DNA of 64,000 nucleotides from Massilia sp. Root418 (GTDB lineage: Bacteria; Pseudomonadota; Gammaproteobacteria; Burkholderiales; Burkholderiaceae_D). Shown here piece after piece: positions 53,635 to 62,211 of the stretch. Below the pieces are notes generated by a model, which ran no database searches, was not told the DNA's origin, and saw only the letters and a program-made list of their open reading frames with translations. Every line of letters begins with the position of its first letter. Within the stretch, counting starts at the first letter, position 1. Both the position numbers and the translations under genes were made by a program. The stretch covers positions 683,585 through 747,584 of the forward strand of contig NZ_LMEC01000011.1 in the NCBI RefSeq assembly GCF_001425265.1. The letters run 5' to 3'.

Positions 53635-53649
53635 GTAACCGGAAGTAAC
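53635..53649 (+). promoter_or_regulatory. GTAAC direct repeat upstream of degP
   Basis: GTAAC-CGGAA-GTAAC places two identical half-sites exactly 10 bases apart, the layout used by OmpR-family regulators such as CpxR. It lies about 85 bases before the DegP start. The OmpR-type regulator encoded in the same operon is a candidate binder. Confidence 0.4.
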
Positions 53650-53731
53650 GGTTTTGAATATTAAGCGGCGCCTAAGTCTCTTCCCCCATATTGGATACAT
53701 CGATAAACCACATTCAATCGGGAGTGCAGAA

Positions 53732-55243
53732 ATGCAAAAGCAACCTGTTTCCATAACCATGAAACGCGGCGTGGCTGCCCTGGCCGTCCTGGGCGCGCTG
53801 GGCGCAGGCGGTGCCGTGGTGGTGCAACAGAATAATGCGGGCGCCGCGGCCACCCAGGCGCAAACCGTTGCCGCGCCCGCGCCCGCCGGGTCCGCCGTGC
53901 CGGTGCCGGCGCCCATGATCTCCATGCCGGACTTCAGCGTCATCGCTGAACGCAACGGCCCCGCCGTGGTCAACATCAGCGTCACCGGCAGCACCAAGAC
54001 CGGCTACGACGGCGCCCAGGGGCGCGGCCGCGATCCTTTCGGCGACGACCCCTTCTTCGAATTCTTCCGCCGCTTCCAGCAACAGCCCGGCCAGCGCGAG
54101 CGCGCGGTGCCGACCCATGGCGTCGGTTCCGGCTTCATCATCAGCCCCGACGGGCTGATCCTGACCAACGCCCACGTGGTGCGCGACGCCAGCGAAGTGA
54201 CGGTGAAGCTGACCGACCGCCGCGAATACCGCGCCAAGGTGCTCGGCTCGGATCCCAAGACCGACGTGGCGGTGCTGAAAATCGACGGCAAGAACCTGCC
54301 GGTGGTGCCGCTGGGCCGCACCAGCGACCTGAAGGTGGGCGCCTGGGTGCTGGCCATCGGTTCGCCGTACGGCCTGGAAAGCTCGGTCACGGCCGGCGTG
54401 GTGAGCGCCAAGGGCCGCTCGCTGGGCCCGGAGGACAGCTATGTGCCCTTCATCCAGACCGACGTGGCGGTCAACCCCGGCAACTCGGGCGGTCCGCTGT
54501 TCAACACGCGCGGCGAGGTGATCGGCATCAACTCGCAGATCTATAGCCAGACCGGCGGCTACCAGGGCCTGTCGTTCGCCATTCCGATCGACGTGGCCAC
54601 CAAGATCAAGGACCAGATCGTCAGCACCGGCAAAGTGGCGCACGCCAAGCTGGGCGTGACGGTGCAGGAAGTGGACCAGGCCTTCGCCGATTCGTTCAAG
54701 CTCGACACGCCGGAAGGCGCGCTGGTGGCCAACGTGGAACCGGGCGGCCCGGCCGACAAGGCCGGCCTGAAGTCCGGCGACGTGATCCGCAAGATCAACG
54801 GCCAGAAGATCATTGCCTCGGCCGACCTGCCTGCCGTGGTGGGCGTGGCCCTGCCGGGTGATAAAGTGACGCTGGAAGTGTGGCGCCAGGGCAAAGCCAT
54901 CGAGCTGACCGGCAAGCTGGGCAACGCTGCCGACAAGGTGGCCGACGTGGCCCGCCCCGACGACAGCGCCAGCAGCAAGGTCAAGCTGGGCTTGCAGCTG
55001 CGCCCGCTGGACCCGGTCGAGAAGCGCCAGTCCGGCATTGCGTCCGGCCTGCTGATCGAAGGCGCGGGCGGCGCGGCCGCGTACGCCGGCGTGCAGCCGG
55101 GCGACGTGCTGCTGTCGGTGAACGGGCGCGCGGTCAACACGGTCGAGCAGGTGCGCGACGTGATGGCCAAGTCCGAAAAGTCGGTGGCCTTGCTGATCCA
55201 GCGCGGGGATGAGAAGATCTTCATTCCGGTGCGGATCGGTTAA
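53732..55243 (+). CDS. DegP/HtrA-family periplasmic serine protease (Do)
   Basis: This encodes 503 residues with an N-terminal signal or anchor (KRGVAALAVLGALGAGGAV). The trypsin-like domain has the triad His148 (ILTNAHVV), Asp178 (KTDVAVLKI) and Ser252 (NPGNSGGPL). Two PDZ domains follow, at about 290-385 and 415-500 (VEPGGPADKAGLKSGDVIRK, AAYAGVQPGDVLLSVNG). It degrades or refolds misfolded envelope proteins. The start at 53732 has GGGAG about 7 bases upstream. It leads a likely operon with a response regulator (22-base gap) and sensor kinase, an envelope-stress arrangement. Confidence 0.95.
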   Translation: MQKQPVSITMKRGVAALAVLGALGAGGAVVVQQNNAGAAATQAQTVAAPAPAGSAVPVPAPMISMPDFSVIAERNGPAVVNISVTGSTKTGYDGAQGRGRDPFGDDPFFEFFRRFQQQPGQRERAVPTHGVGSGFIISPDGLILTNAHVVRDASEVTVKLTDRREYRAKVLGSDPKTDVAVLKIDGKNLPVVPLGRTSDLKVGAWVLAIGSPYGLESSVTAGVVSAKGRSLGPEDSYVPFIQTDVAVNPGNSGGPLFNTRGEVIGINSQIYSQTGGYQGLSFAIPIDVATKIKDQIVSTGKVAHAKLGVTVQEVDQAFADSFKLDTPEGALVANVEPGGPADKAGLKSGDVIRKINGQKIIASADLPAVVGVALPGDKVTLEVWRQGKAIELTGKLGNAADKVADVARPDDSASSKVKLGLQLRPLDPVEKRQSGIASGLLIEGAGGAAAYAGVQPGDVLLSVNGRAVNTVEQVRDVMAKSEKSVALLIQRGDEKIFIPVRIG

Positions 55244-55265
55244 TCAATAAGACAAGGGAAATACC

Positions 55266-55925
55266 ATGCGGCTGCTGCTGGTGGAAGACGATACGATGAT
55301 CGGCGAAGTGGTGCTCGACCTGTTGCGGGCCGAGCACTACGCGGTGGACTGGGTCAAGGACGGCGACATGGCCGACACGGCCCTGCAGACGCAGACGTAC
55401 GACCTGGTGCTGCTGGACCTGGGCCTGCCGCGCAAGGACGGCCTGGAAGTGCTGCGCTCCATGCGCGCGCGCAAGGAGATCACGCCAGTGCTGGTGGCCA
55501 CCGCGCGCGACGCGGTGGACCAGCGCATTGCCGGCCTGGACGCCGGCGCGGACGACTACGTGCTGAAACCCTACGACCTGGACGAGCTGCTGGCGCGCAT
55601 CCGCGCGCTGCTGCGCCGTTCGGCCGGGCGCGCCGATCCCGTGTTCGAGCACAAGGGCGTGATGATCAACCCGCAGACCCGGGAAGTGATCGCCAACGGC
55701 CAGAACGTGAGCCTGTCGGCGCGCGAATGGGCGGTGTTGGAAGCGCTGATCGCGCGCCCCGGCATCGTGCTCTCGCGCGCCCAGCTGGAGGAAAAACTGT
55801 ACAGCTGGAAGGATGAAGTCAACAGCAACGCGGTGGAAGTGTACATCCACGGCTTGCGCAAGAAGCTGGGCAGCGAACTGATCCAGAACGTGCGCGGCCT
55901 CGGCTACATGGTGCCCAAGGCATGA
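55266..55925 (+). CDS. OmpR-family response regulator
   Basis: This encodes 219 residues. The receiver domain has acidic residues in VEDD, phosphoacceptor Asp51 in LLDLGLP, switch Thr79 and Lys101 in LKPYD. The C-terminal winged helix (about 125-218) includes VSLSAREWAVLEALIARPG and SNAVEVYIHGLRKKL. It resembles QseB/TctD-type regulators. Its ATG-TGA junction overlaps the sensor kinase gene by 4 bases. It probably controls this operon or envelope genes; a GTAAC direct repeat upstream of degP is a candidate site. Confidence 0.95.
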   Translation: MRLLLVEDDTMIGEVVLDLLRAEHYAVDWVKDGDMADTALQTQTYDLVLLDLGLPRKDGLEVLRSMRARKEITPVLVATARDAVDQRIAGLDAGADDYVLKPYDLDELLARIRALLRRSAGRADPVFEHKGVMINPQTREVIANGQNVSLSAREWAVLEALIARPGIVLSRAQLEEKLYSWKDEVNSNAVEVYIHGLRKKLGSELIQNVRGLGYMVPKA

Positions 55926-57316
55926 AGGTGTCCGTCTCGTCGATGTCGCAGTCGGTCAGCAAGACCGTCTCGCGCTCGGTGTCGCACTCGCTGCGCGCGC
56001 GCCTGCTGTGGTTCCTCCTGGCGGCCATCGTGCTGGCGGCCATGGCGCAGGCCGTGATCGCCTACCGCAGCGCGCGCAGCGACGCCGACGAGATCTTCGA
56101 CTACCACATGCAGCAGATGGCGCTGTCGCTGCGGTCCGGCGCGCCGCTGGCCAACCACGCCAACGGCCCGGCCGCCGACCCCGGCAACGACGACATGGTG
56201 GTGCAGGTGTGGACCCCGGACGGGGTGCAGGTGTTCCGTTCGCTGTCCCGCGCCGAGCTGCCGCAGCGCGCTGTGCTGGGCTTTTCCAATGTGCGCGTGC
56301 GCGGCGCCACTTACCGCATCTTCTCCGTGCAGACCAGCAACCAGACCGTGCAGATCGCGCAGGACATGGCGGTGCGCCAGCGCATGGCCGGCGCGCTGGC
56401 GCTGCGCACGGTGGCGCCCATCGCCCTGATGGCGCCGCTGCTGATGCTGGTGGTGTGGTGGGTGGTGAGCGGTTCGCTGGCGCCGGTGTCGCGCGTGCGC
56501 AAGCAGGTGGCGGCGCGCCAGGCGGACGATTTGTCGCCGGTGTCCGAGAACGACCTGCCGGACGAGGTCAAGCCCCTGGTGCACGAGCTGAACCTGCTGT
56601 TCGGCCGCGTGCGCACCGCCTTCGAGGCGCAGCAGCACTTCGTGGCGGATGCCGCGCACGAGCTGCGTTCGCCGCTGGCCGCGCTCAAGCTGCAGGTGCT
56701 GAGCCTGGACCGTGCCGAGGACGCGTCCGCGCGCGCGGTGGCGGTGGGGCGCCTGACGGCCGGCATCGAACGCGCCACGCGCCTGGTGGAGCAGCTGCTG
56801 GTGCTGGCGCGCCAGGAATCCGGCGGCACCGAGCAGAAATTCGACAGCGTCAACCTGGCCGACCTGGCCAAGCGCACCCTGGGCGACATGGCCGGCGCCG
56901 CGCAGGCGCGCGAGATCGACCTGGGCTTGCCGCGCGTGGACGAGGCCAGCGTGGCGGGGCAGGGCGACGCGCTCTTGATCCTGCTGCGCAACCTGATCGA
57001 CAACGCCATCAAGTACACGCCGCCCGGCGGCACGGTGGACGTGGAAGTGATCCAGCCGGCCGAAGCCGGGCGCGGCCCGGTGCTGTGCGTGGAGGACAGC
57101 GGCCCCGGCATTTCGCCGGAGGAGCGCGAGCGCGTGTTCAGCCGCTTCTACCGGGTGCCCGGCAGCGCGGCGGGCGGCAGCGGGCTGGGGCTGGCCATCA
57201 TCAAGGCCATCGCCGAGCGCCACGGCGCCGCCCTGGTGCTGGGGCAGTCCGGGCGGCTGGGCGGTTTGCAGGTAAAAGTTGAGTTTCCCGCAACAGGAAG
57301 GGCCGCGCCCGGCTAG
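55922..57316 (+). CDS. Sensor histidine kinase
   Basis: This encodes 464 residues. A Ser-rich N-terminus precedes the first membrane helix at about 28-47. A periplasmic sensor of about 115 residues follows, then a second helix at 163-182, a linker/HAMP region and a HisKA domain with phospho-His246 in VADAAHELRSPLAAL. The ATPase domain has an N box RNLIDNAIKYTPPGG, G1 EDSGPGISPEE and G2 GSGLGLAI. It is QseC/TctE-like in layout and should phosphorylate the regulator encoded just before it, with a 4-base overlap. The signal is unknown; its position after degP suggests envelope stress. Confidence 0.95.
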   Translation: MKVSVSSMSQSVSKTVSRSVSHSLRARLLWFLLAAIVLAAMAQAVIAYRSARSDADEIFDYHMQQMALSLRSGAPLANHANGPAADPGNDDMVVQVWTPDGVQVFRSLSRAELPQRAVLGFSNVRVRGATYRIFSVQTSNQTVQIAQDMAVRQRMAGALALRTVAPIALMAPLLMLVVWWVVSGSLAPVSRVRKQVAARQADDLSPVSENDLPDEVKPLVHELNLLFGRVRTAFEAQQHFVADAAHELRSPLAALKLQVLSLDRAEDASARAVAVGRLTAGIERATRLVEQLLVLARQESGGTEQKFDSVNLADLAKRTLGDMAGAAQAREIDLGLPRVDEASVAGQGDALLILLRNLIDNAIKYTPPGGTVDVEVIQPAEAGRGPVLCVEDSGPGISPEERERVFSRFYRVPGSAAGGSGLGLAIIKAIAERHGAALVLGQSGRLGGLQVKVEFPATGRAAPG

Positions 57317-57348
57317 AATGGCGTTTTACCTCGGCAGTGGAGCGGCGC

Positions 57349-58500
57349 ATGAAGAAAATCGGCTTTTCGGGCACCCTGGACCCGATCACCAACGGGCATA
57401 TGTGGGTGATCGGGGAGGCGCGCTCCATCGCGGACGAGGTGGTGGTGTTCCTGTCCGAGAACTCCACCAAGCAGCCCAAGTTCTCCGCCGAGCAGCGCAA
57501 GGCCATCATTGCCGAGAGCTGTGCCGAGCGCGGCTGGGACAATGTGCAGGTGCAGATCGTGAAAAGCGACTACACCGCGCGCGTGGCCAAGAAGCACGGC
57601 ATCGACTACCTGGTGCGCGGCATCCGCACCACCGCCGACTTCGACTATGAAAACCTGATCCAGCAAACCAATGTGGACGTGATCGGCGGCGCCAAGACGC
57701 TGTTCGTGATGCCGCCGCGCGACCTCGGTTCGGTCAGCTCCAGCTTCGTGAAGGCGCTGGAAGGGCCGGTGGGCTGGAACTGGACCATGAAGAACTTCGT
57801 GCCCGCGCCGGCCTACAAGGCCTGGATCACCAGCTGGCTGCGCAAGGAATGGGACGCACTATGGCAGGGCGCCATGGCCGATCCCGGCACGCGCGCGGCG
57901 GCGGCCGCCAATGCGGACGCCTGGTTCGAGCGCCTGACCGGCCCCGGCGCCTACGGCGGGGCGGACCGCCACTACCACAACCTGGACCACTTGGTGCACG
58001 GCCTGGCCGAGATCCGCACCTGGAGCGCCAACGTCGGCCCGTCCAAGCGCGACGCCGACATCGTGCGCGCCGCCTTCTGGTTCCACGACGCGGTGTACGA
58101 CCACGGCGCCGCCGGCGGCCTCTCCAACGAGGAGGCCAGCGCCCGGCAATGGCTGGCCAGCGGCCTGGGCCCGGACATCGCGGACGACGTGGCCGCGCTG
58201 ATACGCGCCACCGACCATTTCCAGAGCGCCGGCGTGGCGCACCCGCTGAAGGAAACCATGCTCAGCGTGGACCTGGCGATCCTGGGCCAGGCGGAGGAGG
58301 TCTACCGCCACTACACGCAAGGCATCCGCGCCGAATACCGCCACATCTCGGACGACCGCTACGCGCTGCAGCGCGGCCAGGTGCTGACCTATTTGCGCCA
58401 CAAGGCCGAAGCCGGCACCCTGTTCGGCGACCCCTTCTTCGCCGACCAGTACAACGCCCAGGCCATCTTCAACATGAGCGACGAGATTTCAGCGCTGTAA
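57349..58500 (+). CDS. Fusion of a CoaD-like adenylyltransferase and an HD-type phosphohydrolase
   Basis: This encodes 383 residues. Residues 1-160 align with phosphopantetheine adenylyltransferase: GTLDPITNGH with T14-N-G-H17, YLVRGIRTTADFDYE and SVSSSFVKAL near 128-135, keeping the nucleotidyl-transfer motifs. Residues 185-383 are a COG4339-like HD domain with RHYHNLDHLVHGL (H208, H210), FWFHDAVYD (H246-D247), ATDHFQ (D289-H290) and a later VDLAIL Asp, all plausible metal ligands. The start has GGAG 8 bases upstream. It follows the sensor kinase by 32 bases. Whether the N-domain makes dephospho-CoA or activates another substrate is unknown, and the HD substrate is also unknown. Confidence 0.85.
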   Translation: MKKIGFSGTLDPITNGHMWVIGEARSIADEVVVFLSENSTKQPKFSAEQRKAIIAESCAERGWDNVQVQIVKSDYTARVAKKHGIDYLVRGIRTTADFDYENLIQQTNVDVIGGAKTLFVMPPRDLGSVSSSFVKALEGPVGWNWTMKNFVPAPAYKAWITSWLRKEWDALWQGAMADPGTRAAAAANADAWFERLTGPGAYGGADRHYHNLDHLVHGLAEIRTWSANVGPSKRDADIVRAAFWFHDAVYDHGAAGGLSNEEASARQWLASGLGPDIADDVAALIRATDHFQSAGVAHPLKETMLSVDLAILGQAEEVYRHYTQGIRAEYRHISDDRYALQRGQVLTYLRHKAEAGTLFGDPFFADQYNAQAIFNMSDEISAL

Positions 58501-58592
58501 GCCGGGCCGCGCAGCGCAATGTCGCGGTCCCGCGCTGCCTGGCGCAGTTCCGCATGCAAATCGTCCGGAATATTGAGCGTGAGGGTCGCCAT
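58389..58592 (-). CDS. Possible small ribbon-helix-helix protein (truncated antitoxin-like)
   Basis: This encodes 67 residues whose first 29 (TLTLNIPDDLHAELRQAARD) look like the strand and first helix of FitA/Arc-type antitoxins, and GGAGG precedes the ATG by 5 bases. The remainder runs antisense into the 3' end of the CoaD-HD gene for 112 bases and does not clearly match a second RHH helix, although YSAEISSLMLKMA could serve. It may be an eroded antitoxin whose toxin partner has been lost; no toxin lies nearby. Confidence 0.45.
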   Translation of the reverse strand: MATLTLNIPDDLHAELRQAARDRDIALRGPAYSAEISSLMLKMAWALYWSAKKGSPNRVPASALWRK

Positions 58593-58669
58593 ATGGCCTC
58601 CTGCGTGGAGCTGCGATGGTAGCGCCGGCGTAGAGGCCGCGATGCGGCGCCGGATCAGGCGCAGGGCGC

Positions 58670-58703
58670 AAAAAAAACGCCCGGCGCATTGCTGCGGCGG
58701 GCG
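58670..58703 (-). terminator. Rho-independent terminator of the second TonB receptor
   Basis: On the minus strand ACGCCCGCCGC and GCGCCGGGCGT form a GC-rich stem (one mismatch) followed by seven or more T residues. It lies about 20 bases after the receptor stop. Confidence 0.88.
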
Positions 58704-58724
58704 TTTCCGTTAAGCGGAGTCAGC

Positions 58725-61109
58725 TTAGAACTTGACCCACAGGCGGCCGAAGTAGGAAGTGCCGTTCAGGCCGAACTGCACGCTCTCGTACTTGAAGCCG
58801 TTATCGGTTTCGTTCGGGTCCTGCACGCTCGGATGCACGTTGAAGATGTTGCTGGCACCGAAGGTCAGCTTGGTGTTTTTGTTGAAGCTGTAGGTGAAGC
58901 CCAGGTCAGCCGAGGTCTTGGCGGCGTAGTGCTGGTTGGCCACGCCGGAGGCGGTGCCGCTCCAGGTGCCCAGCGTCTGCGGACCGAAGTGGATGATCTT
59001 GAAGTCCGTCTCCAGCGCGCCGGTGGTCAGGTCGAAGCCCAGCGTGGCCTTGCGGCGCGGGCCGCCCTGTTCCAGGAACAGGCGCTCGCGCTCGGACAAC
59101 AGCACGTCCTCGTAGCCCTTCAGCGCAGCCGGAGCGTGGATGGCGTCCACTTCGGTCTTGCCGAAGTTCATGGCCAGGAAGGTGGTCAGCTTGTTGCCGG
59201 CGATGGCGCCGCGGTGCGAGGCGGTCAGGTCCAGGCCCTGGGTCTTGGTGTCGACCGAGTTGACGAAGAACTGCGCGCCGCCCACGCCCAGGGTGGCCAG
59301 CTTGGCGGCCAGGGCAGGGTAGTTGCTCTCGTCGAACAGGCCGGACAGCACGATGCGGTCCTTGATCTTGATGTGGTACAGGTCGGCCGTCACCGACAGC
59401 GCGCCGGTCGGGGTCCAGGTCGCGCCCAGGGTGAAGCTGCGCGACTTTTCTTCCTTCAGCGGCGGCAGGCCGGCCAGCTGGCCCACCGCGCCCACGGCCG
59501 GGGTGATCGAGATGTCGGTCGGCTTGCCGCCCACGAAGTCGGTGTAGGTGGACGAGAAGTGCGCCTGCTGCAGCGACGGCGCGCGGAAGCCGGTGCTGGC
59601 CGAGCCGCGCAGCAGCATGCCGTCGGCCAGGCTGTAGGAGCCGGCCAGCTTGCCGGTGACGGTGGAGCCGAAGTCGCTGAACTTCTCGTAGCGCAGCGCG
59701 CCCTGCAGCTTGGTCTTCTTGTTCAGGTCCGCTTCCAGGTCCAGGTACAGCGCGGTGCTGTGGCGGCTGGTGTTGGTGGCGTCGCCGGGCTGGAAGCCGG
59801 GGAAGCCCTGGCTGCCTGCGTTGCCGCCGCCGGGGCCGTCCGCGTCGATGTAGGAGCCAGGTTCGCCGGCGACGATCTTGTAGGTCTCGCGGCGGTATTC
59901 GGCGCCGAAGGCCACGTTCATGCCGTCGCCCATCACGCCTTCAAAGTAGCGGCTGGCGTCGGCGTTGGTGGTCAGCTGCTGGAAGGAGAAGCCGCCCGCG
60001 TCGAAACGGCTGGGGCTGATGCCCTTGTTGGCCGGCAGGTTGGCGATGGAGGCGTTCAGCGTGTTGCTGATGTTGTACTTGAGGCGGTTGTAGCCGTAGG
60101 TCTGCGAGATGTCGGTATTCCACTCGCCCACTTTGCTGCGGTAGCCGATGATGCCGTAGCGGTCGTCCAGGTCGCCGTTGATGAAGGGCACGAAGCCATT
60201 CGGGTACATGGCGGCCGAGTTACGGGTGGGCACGTCGTCCACGCCATCGCGCGCCCAGGCGCCGCTGGAGGCGTCGCGCTGCTGCAGGCCGGCCGTGAAG
60301 TAGACCTTGCCGCCTGCGCCGGCCGGGATCTCGCCGTTCAGGTAGACGGTCTGGTTCTCGGACTTGGAGTCGCCGATGGTGCGCGGATTGCCCGGCTCGG
60401 CGCGGTTGGAGCGGCCGCGGTCCAGGTACTCGCCGGTGATGCCCACCGCGCCGCCCGCCACGGCAAAGCCGCAGTAGGCCGAGGCCATGTAGTTCTTGCC
60501 GTCGCCGGCCGAGTACTGGCTGTAGCCTACCGACGATTCGCAGCCGACGTTCTTTTTCAGGCCGATGTCCATCACGCCGGCAATCGCGTCCGAGCCGTAC
60601 TGGGCGGCGGCGCCGTCGCGCAGGATCTGCACGTCCTTGATGGCCATGGTGGGGATGGTGTTCATGTCGGTGCCGGTGCTGCCGCGGTTGCGCGCACCGA
60701 AGATGTTCACCAGCGCGGCCGTGTGGCGGCGCTTGCCGTTGATCAGCACCAGGGTCTGGTCCGAGCTCAGGCCGCGCAGCGCTGCCGAGTCCACCAGGTC
60801 GGCGCCGTCCGCGCCGGTCTGGCGGGTGGAGTTGAACGAGGGCGAGATATAGGTCAGCGTTTGCGACAGGTCGAACTGGGCGCCTTGCTCGGCCGCCTTG
60901 TTCATGGGGATCACGTCGACCGGCACCACGGTGTCGGTGGCCGAGCTGGTGGCGCGGCGCGAGCCGACCACGTTGACTGACTGCATGGGGGCGGCGCTGG
61001 CGGTGGTGTCGGCGCTCTGGGCATGGGCTGCCGGCGCCATGGTCGCCAGCGCGGCGGTGCCGTACAAGCTGACGAGGACGGAGCGGCGGAGTGCGGAAAT
61101 TGTGGGCAC
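58725..61109 (-). CDS. TonB-dependent receptor
   Basis: This encodes 794 residues from a GTG at 61109, chosen because GGAG lies 6 bases upstream and the signal peptide (RRSVLVSLYGTAALATMAPA) then starts at a normal position; longer in-frame starts lack this. The plug contains VNVVGSRR, VPVDVIPMNKAAEQGAQFDL, SAALRGLSSDQTLVLINGKR and DGAAAQYGSDAIAGVMDI. The barrel ends in a typical Phe (FGRLWVKF). The plug type is common in betaproteobacterial and xanthomonad receptors for carbohydrates or other nutrients rather than classical siderophores. No Fur-like site is seen upstream. Ligand unknown. Confidence 0.92.
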   Translation of the reverse strand: MPTISALRRSVLVSLYGTAALATMAPAAHAQSADTTASAAPMQSVNVVGSRRATSSATDTVVPVDVIPMNKAAEQGAQFDLSQTLTYISPSFNSTRQTGADGADLVDSAALRGLSSDQTLVLINGKRRHTAALVNIFGARNRGSTGTDMNTIPTMAIKDVQILRDGAAAQYGSDAIAGVMDIGLKKNVGCESSVGYSQYSAGDGKNYMASAYCGFAVAGGAVGITGEYLDRGRSNRAEPGNPRTIGDSKSENQTVYLNGEIPAGAGGKVYFTAGLQQRDASSGAWARDGVDDVPTRNSAAMYPNGFVPFINGDLDDRYGIIGYRSKVGEWNTDISQTYGYNRLKYNISNTLNASIANLPANKGISPSRFDAGGFSFQQLTTNADASRYFEGVMGDGMNVAFGAEYRRETYKIVAGEPGSYIDADGPGGGNAGSQGFPGFQPGDATNTSRHSTALYLDLEADLNKKTKLQGALRYEKFSDFGSTVTGKLAGSYSLADGMLLRGSASTGFRAPSLQQAHFSSTYTDFVGGKPTDISITPAVGAVGQLAGLPPLKEEKSRSFTLGATWTPTGALSVTADLYHIKIKDRIVLSGLFDESNYPALAAKLATLGVGGAQFFVNSVDTKTQGLDLTASHRGAIAGNKLTTFLAMNFGKTEVDAIHAPAALKGYEDVLLSERERLFLEQGGPRRKATLGFDLTTGALETDFKIIHFGPQTLGTWSGTASGVANQHYAAKTSADLGFTYSFNKNTKLTFGASNIFNVHPSVQDPNETDNGFKYESVQFGLNGTSYFGRLWVKF

Positions 61110-61197
61110 GTGTTTCTCCAGATGAAAGATTTCGCTGATTTTAAAGGTCGGCGAACCCATCTGAAAGTTACGAACTGTAAGCTGTTTCAATTTCGCA

Positions 61198-61243
61198 CAC
61201 ATACACTATTTTCTATTGTGCTCTGCAAAAAATGGTGTATGTG
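61198..61243. repeat. Inverted repeat upstream of the second TonB receptor
   Basis: CACATACAC (61198-61206) and GTGTATGTG (61235-61243) are perfect 9-base arms around 28 bases of AT-rich sequence, between the receptor and the phzF-like gene. It could be an operator or a structured leader. It lies about 90 bases before the receptor start. Confidence 0.5.
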
Positions 61244-61256
61244 ACAGTGTTTCCAC

Positions 61257-62108
61257 TCACAAGGCCGGCAAAAACTCGGCGGCGCCGCCGATTAATATGT
61301 GTTCGCCGTCCAGCTCGGTGCGCAGCAGGCAGGGCTGGCCCAGCTTGGCGCCTTGGTGCAGGGTGATGGCGCGGCCCAGGTGCACCGTCAGCGCGCCGGC
61401 CGCCACGCCGGTGGCGCTGTCTTCCAGGGCCGGGTCCAGATGGTTGAAGTTGCGGCCTTCAACACTGCCGTCGGCCCGCTGCGTGTAGGCGTAGCAACCG
61501 CTCACTCCGTGCTCCTTGCCCCAGACCGCGATGCGCGCCAGGTCGGGGCGCAGCGCCTGCAGGGTTGCGCTGCTGTCCACTTCCAGCAGCAGCTTGGGAC
61601 TGCCCACCGAGGCGATGGCGGGCGCGGAGGCCAGCTTCAGCGCCACGCCCGGCGCCGGCTGGCCGAGCAGGGCGCCCGGCAGGTCCGGCGAAATGGCCAC
61701 GTCCGGCGCCGGCTGGTGCTGCAGGCGGACAAACACGCCGCCCGGGCCGCCGCCGGCGTCCCCGCTTCCGCTTTCGGACAGCTGCAGCAGCTGTCCGCGC
61801 ATGGCGGTGCGCACCGCCAGCGGCGCGCCATGTTCACGCAACAGCACCCGCGCCGCCGCCAGCGTGGCGTGCAGGCACAGCGGGCTGCGCGTGTGCGGAT
61901 AGTAGTAATCCAGCACGAAGCGGGCGCTGCCGTCCGGCGCGCCGTGGCCGCCGCCCGGGGCGTCCACGAACACGCAAGCGCTGCGATTCTGCTGGCGTGC
62001 GAACGCCTGCCGTTCGGCCTCGCTGGAGCCATCCCCCAGCACCACCAGCGCTACGTTGCCTTCACCGGGGCGGCTGCCGAAGCATTTCAGTTCGTAAACG
62101 GTACGCAT
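61257..62108 (-). CDS. PhzF family isomerase-like protein
   Basis: This encodes 283 residues starting MRTVYELKCFGSRPGEGNVA, with GNVALVVL, ARQQNRSACVFVDAP, SPLCLHATLAAARVLL and a C-terminal EDSATGVAAGALTVHLG segment, as in PhzF-fold epimerases and isomerases of the diaminopimelate-epimerase superfamily. PhzF acts in phenazine synthesis, but most relatives have unknown substrates, and no other phenazine gene is present. The start at 62108 fits the family start. It is divergent from dnaE2, and the LexA box at 62183 lies 75 bases upstream, so SOS control is possible. Confidence 0.82.
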   Translation of the reverse strand: MRTVYELKCFGSRPGEGNVALVVLGDGSSEAERQAFARQQNRSACVFVDAPGGGHGAPDGSARFVLDYYYPHTRSPLCLHATLAAARVLLREHGAPLAVRTAMRGQLLQLSESGSGDAGGGPGGVFVRLQHQPAPDVAISPDLPGALLGQPAPGVALKLASAPAIASVGSPKLLLEVDSSATLQALRPDLARIAVWGKEHGVSGCYAYTQRADGSVEGRNFNHLDPALEDSATGVAAGALTVHLGRAITLHQGAKLGQPCLLRTELDGEHILIGGAAEFLPAL

Positions 62109-62182
62109 GTTGAAAGACGGAAAGTTGCGGGGCCGAATAGCATAGCCCAGGCTGTCCAGGACTGCACGATGCGCGTACAATA

Positions 62183-62198
62183 CTGTGTTTATATACAG
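62183..62198. promoter_or_regulatory. LexA box of dnaE2
   Basis: CTGTGTTTATATACAG is an exact CTGT-N8-ACAG site, 13 bases before the dnaE2 ATG at 62212 and within the divergent region to the phzF-like gene. It is nearly the same as the imuA site and predicts SOS induction. Confidence 0.9.
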
Positions 62199-62211
62199 TA
62201 ATTTTTTGATC

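Noticed and set aside
61257..62108. Phenazine biosynthesis locus
   Set aside because: Only a PhzF-fold protein is present; the rest of the phz genes are missing, and most PhzF relatives have other roles.
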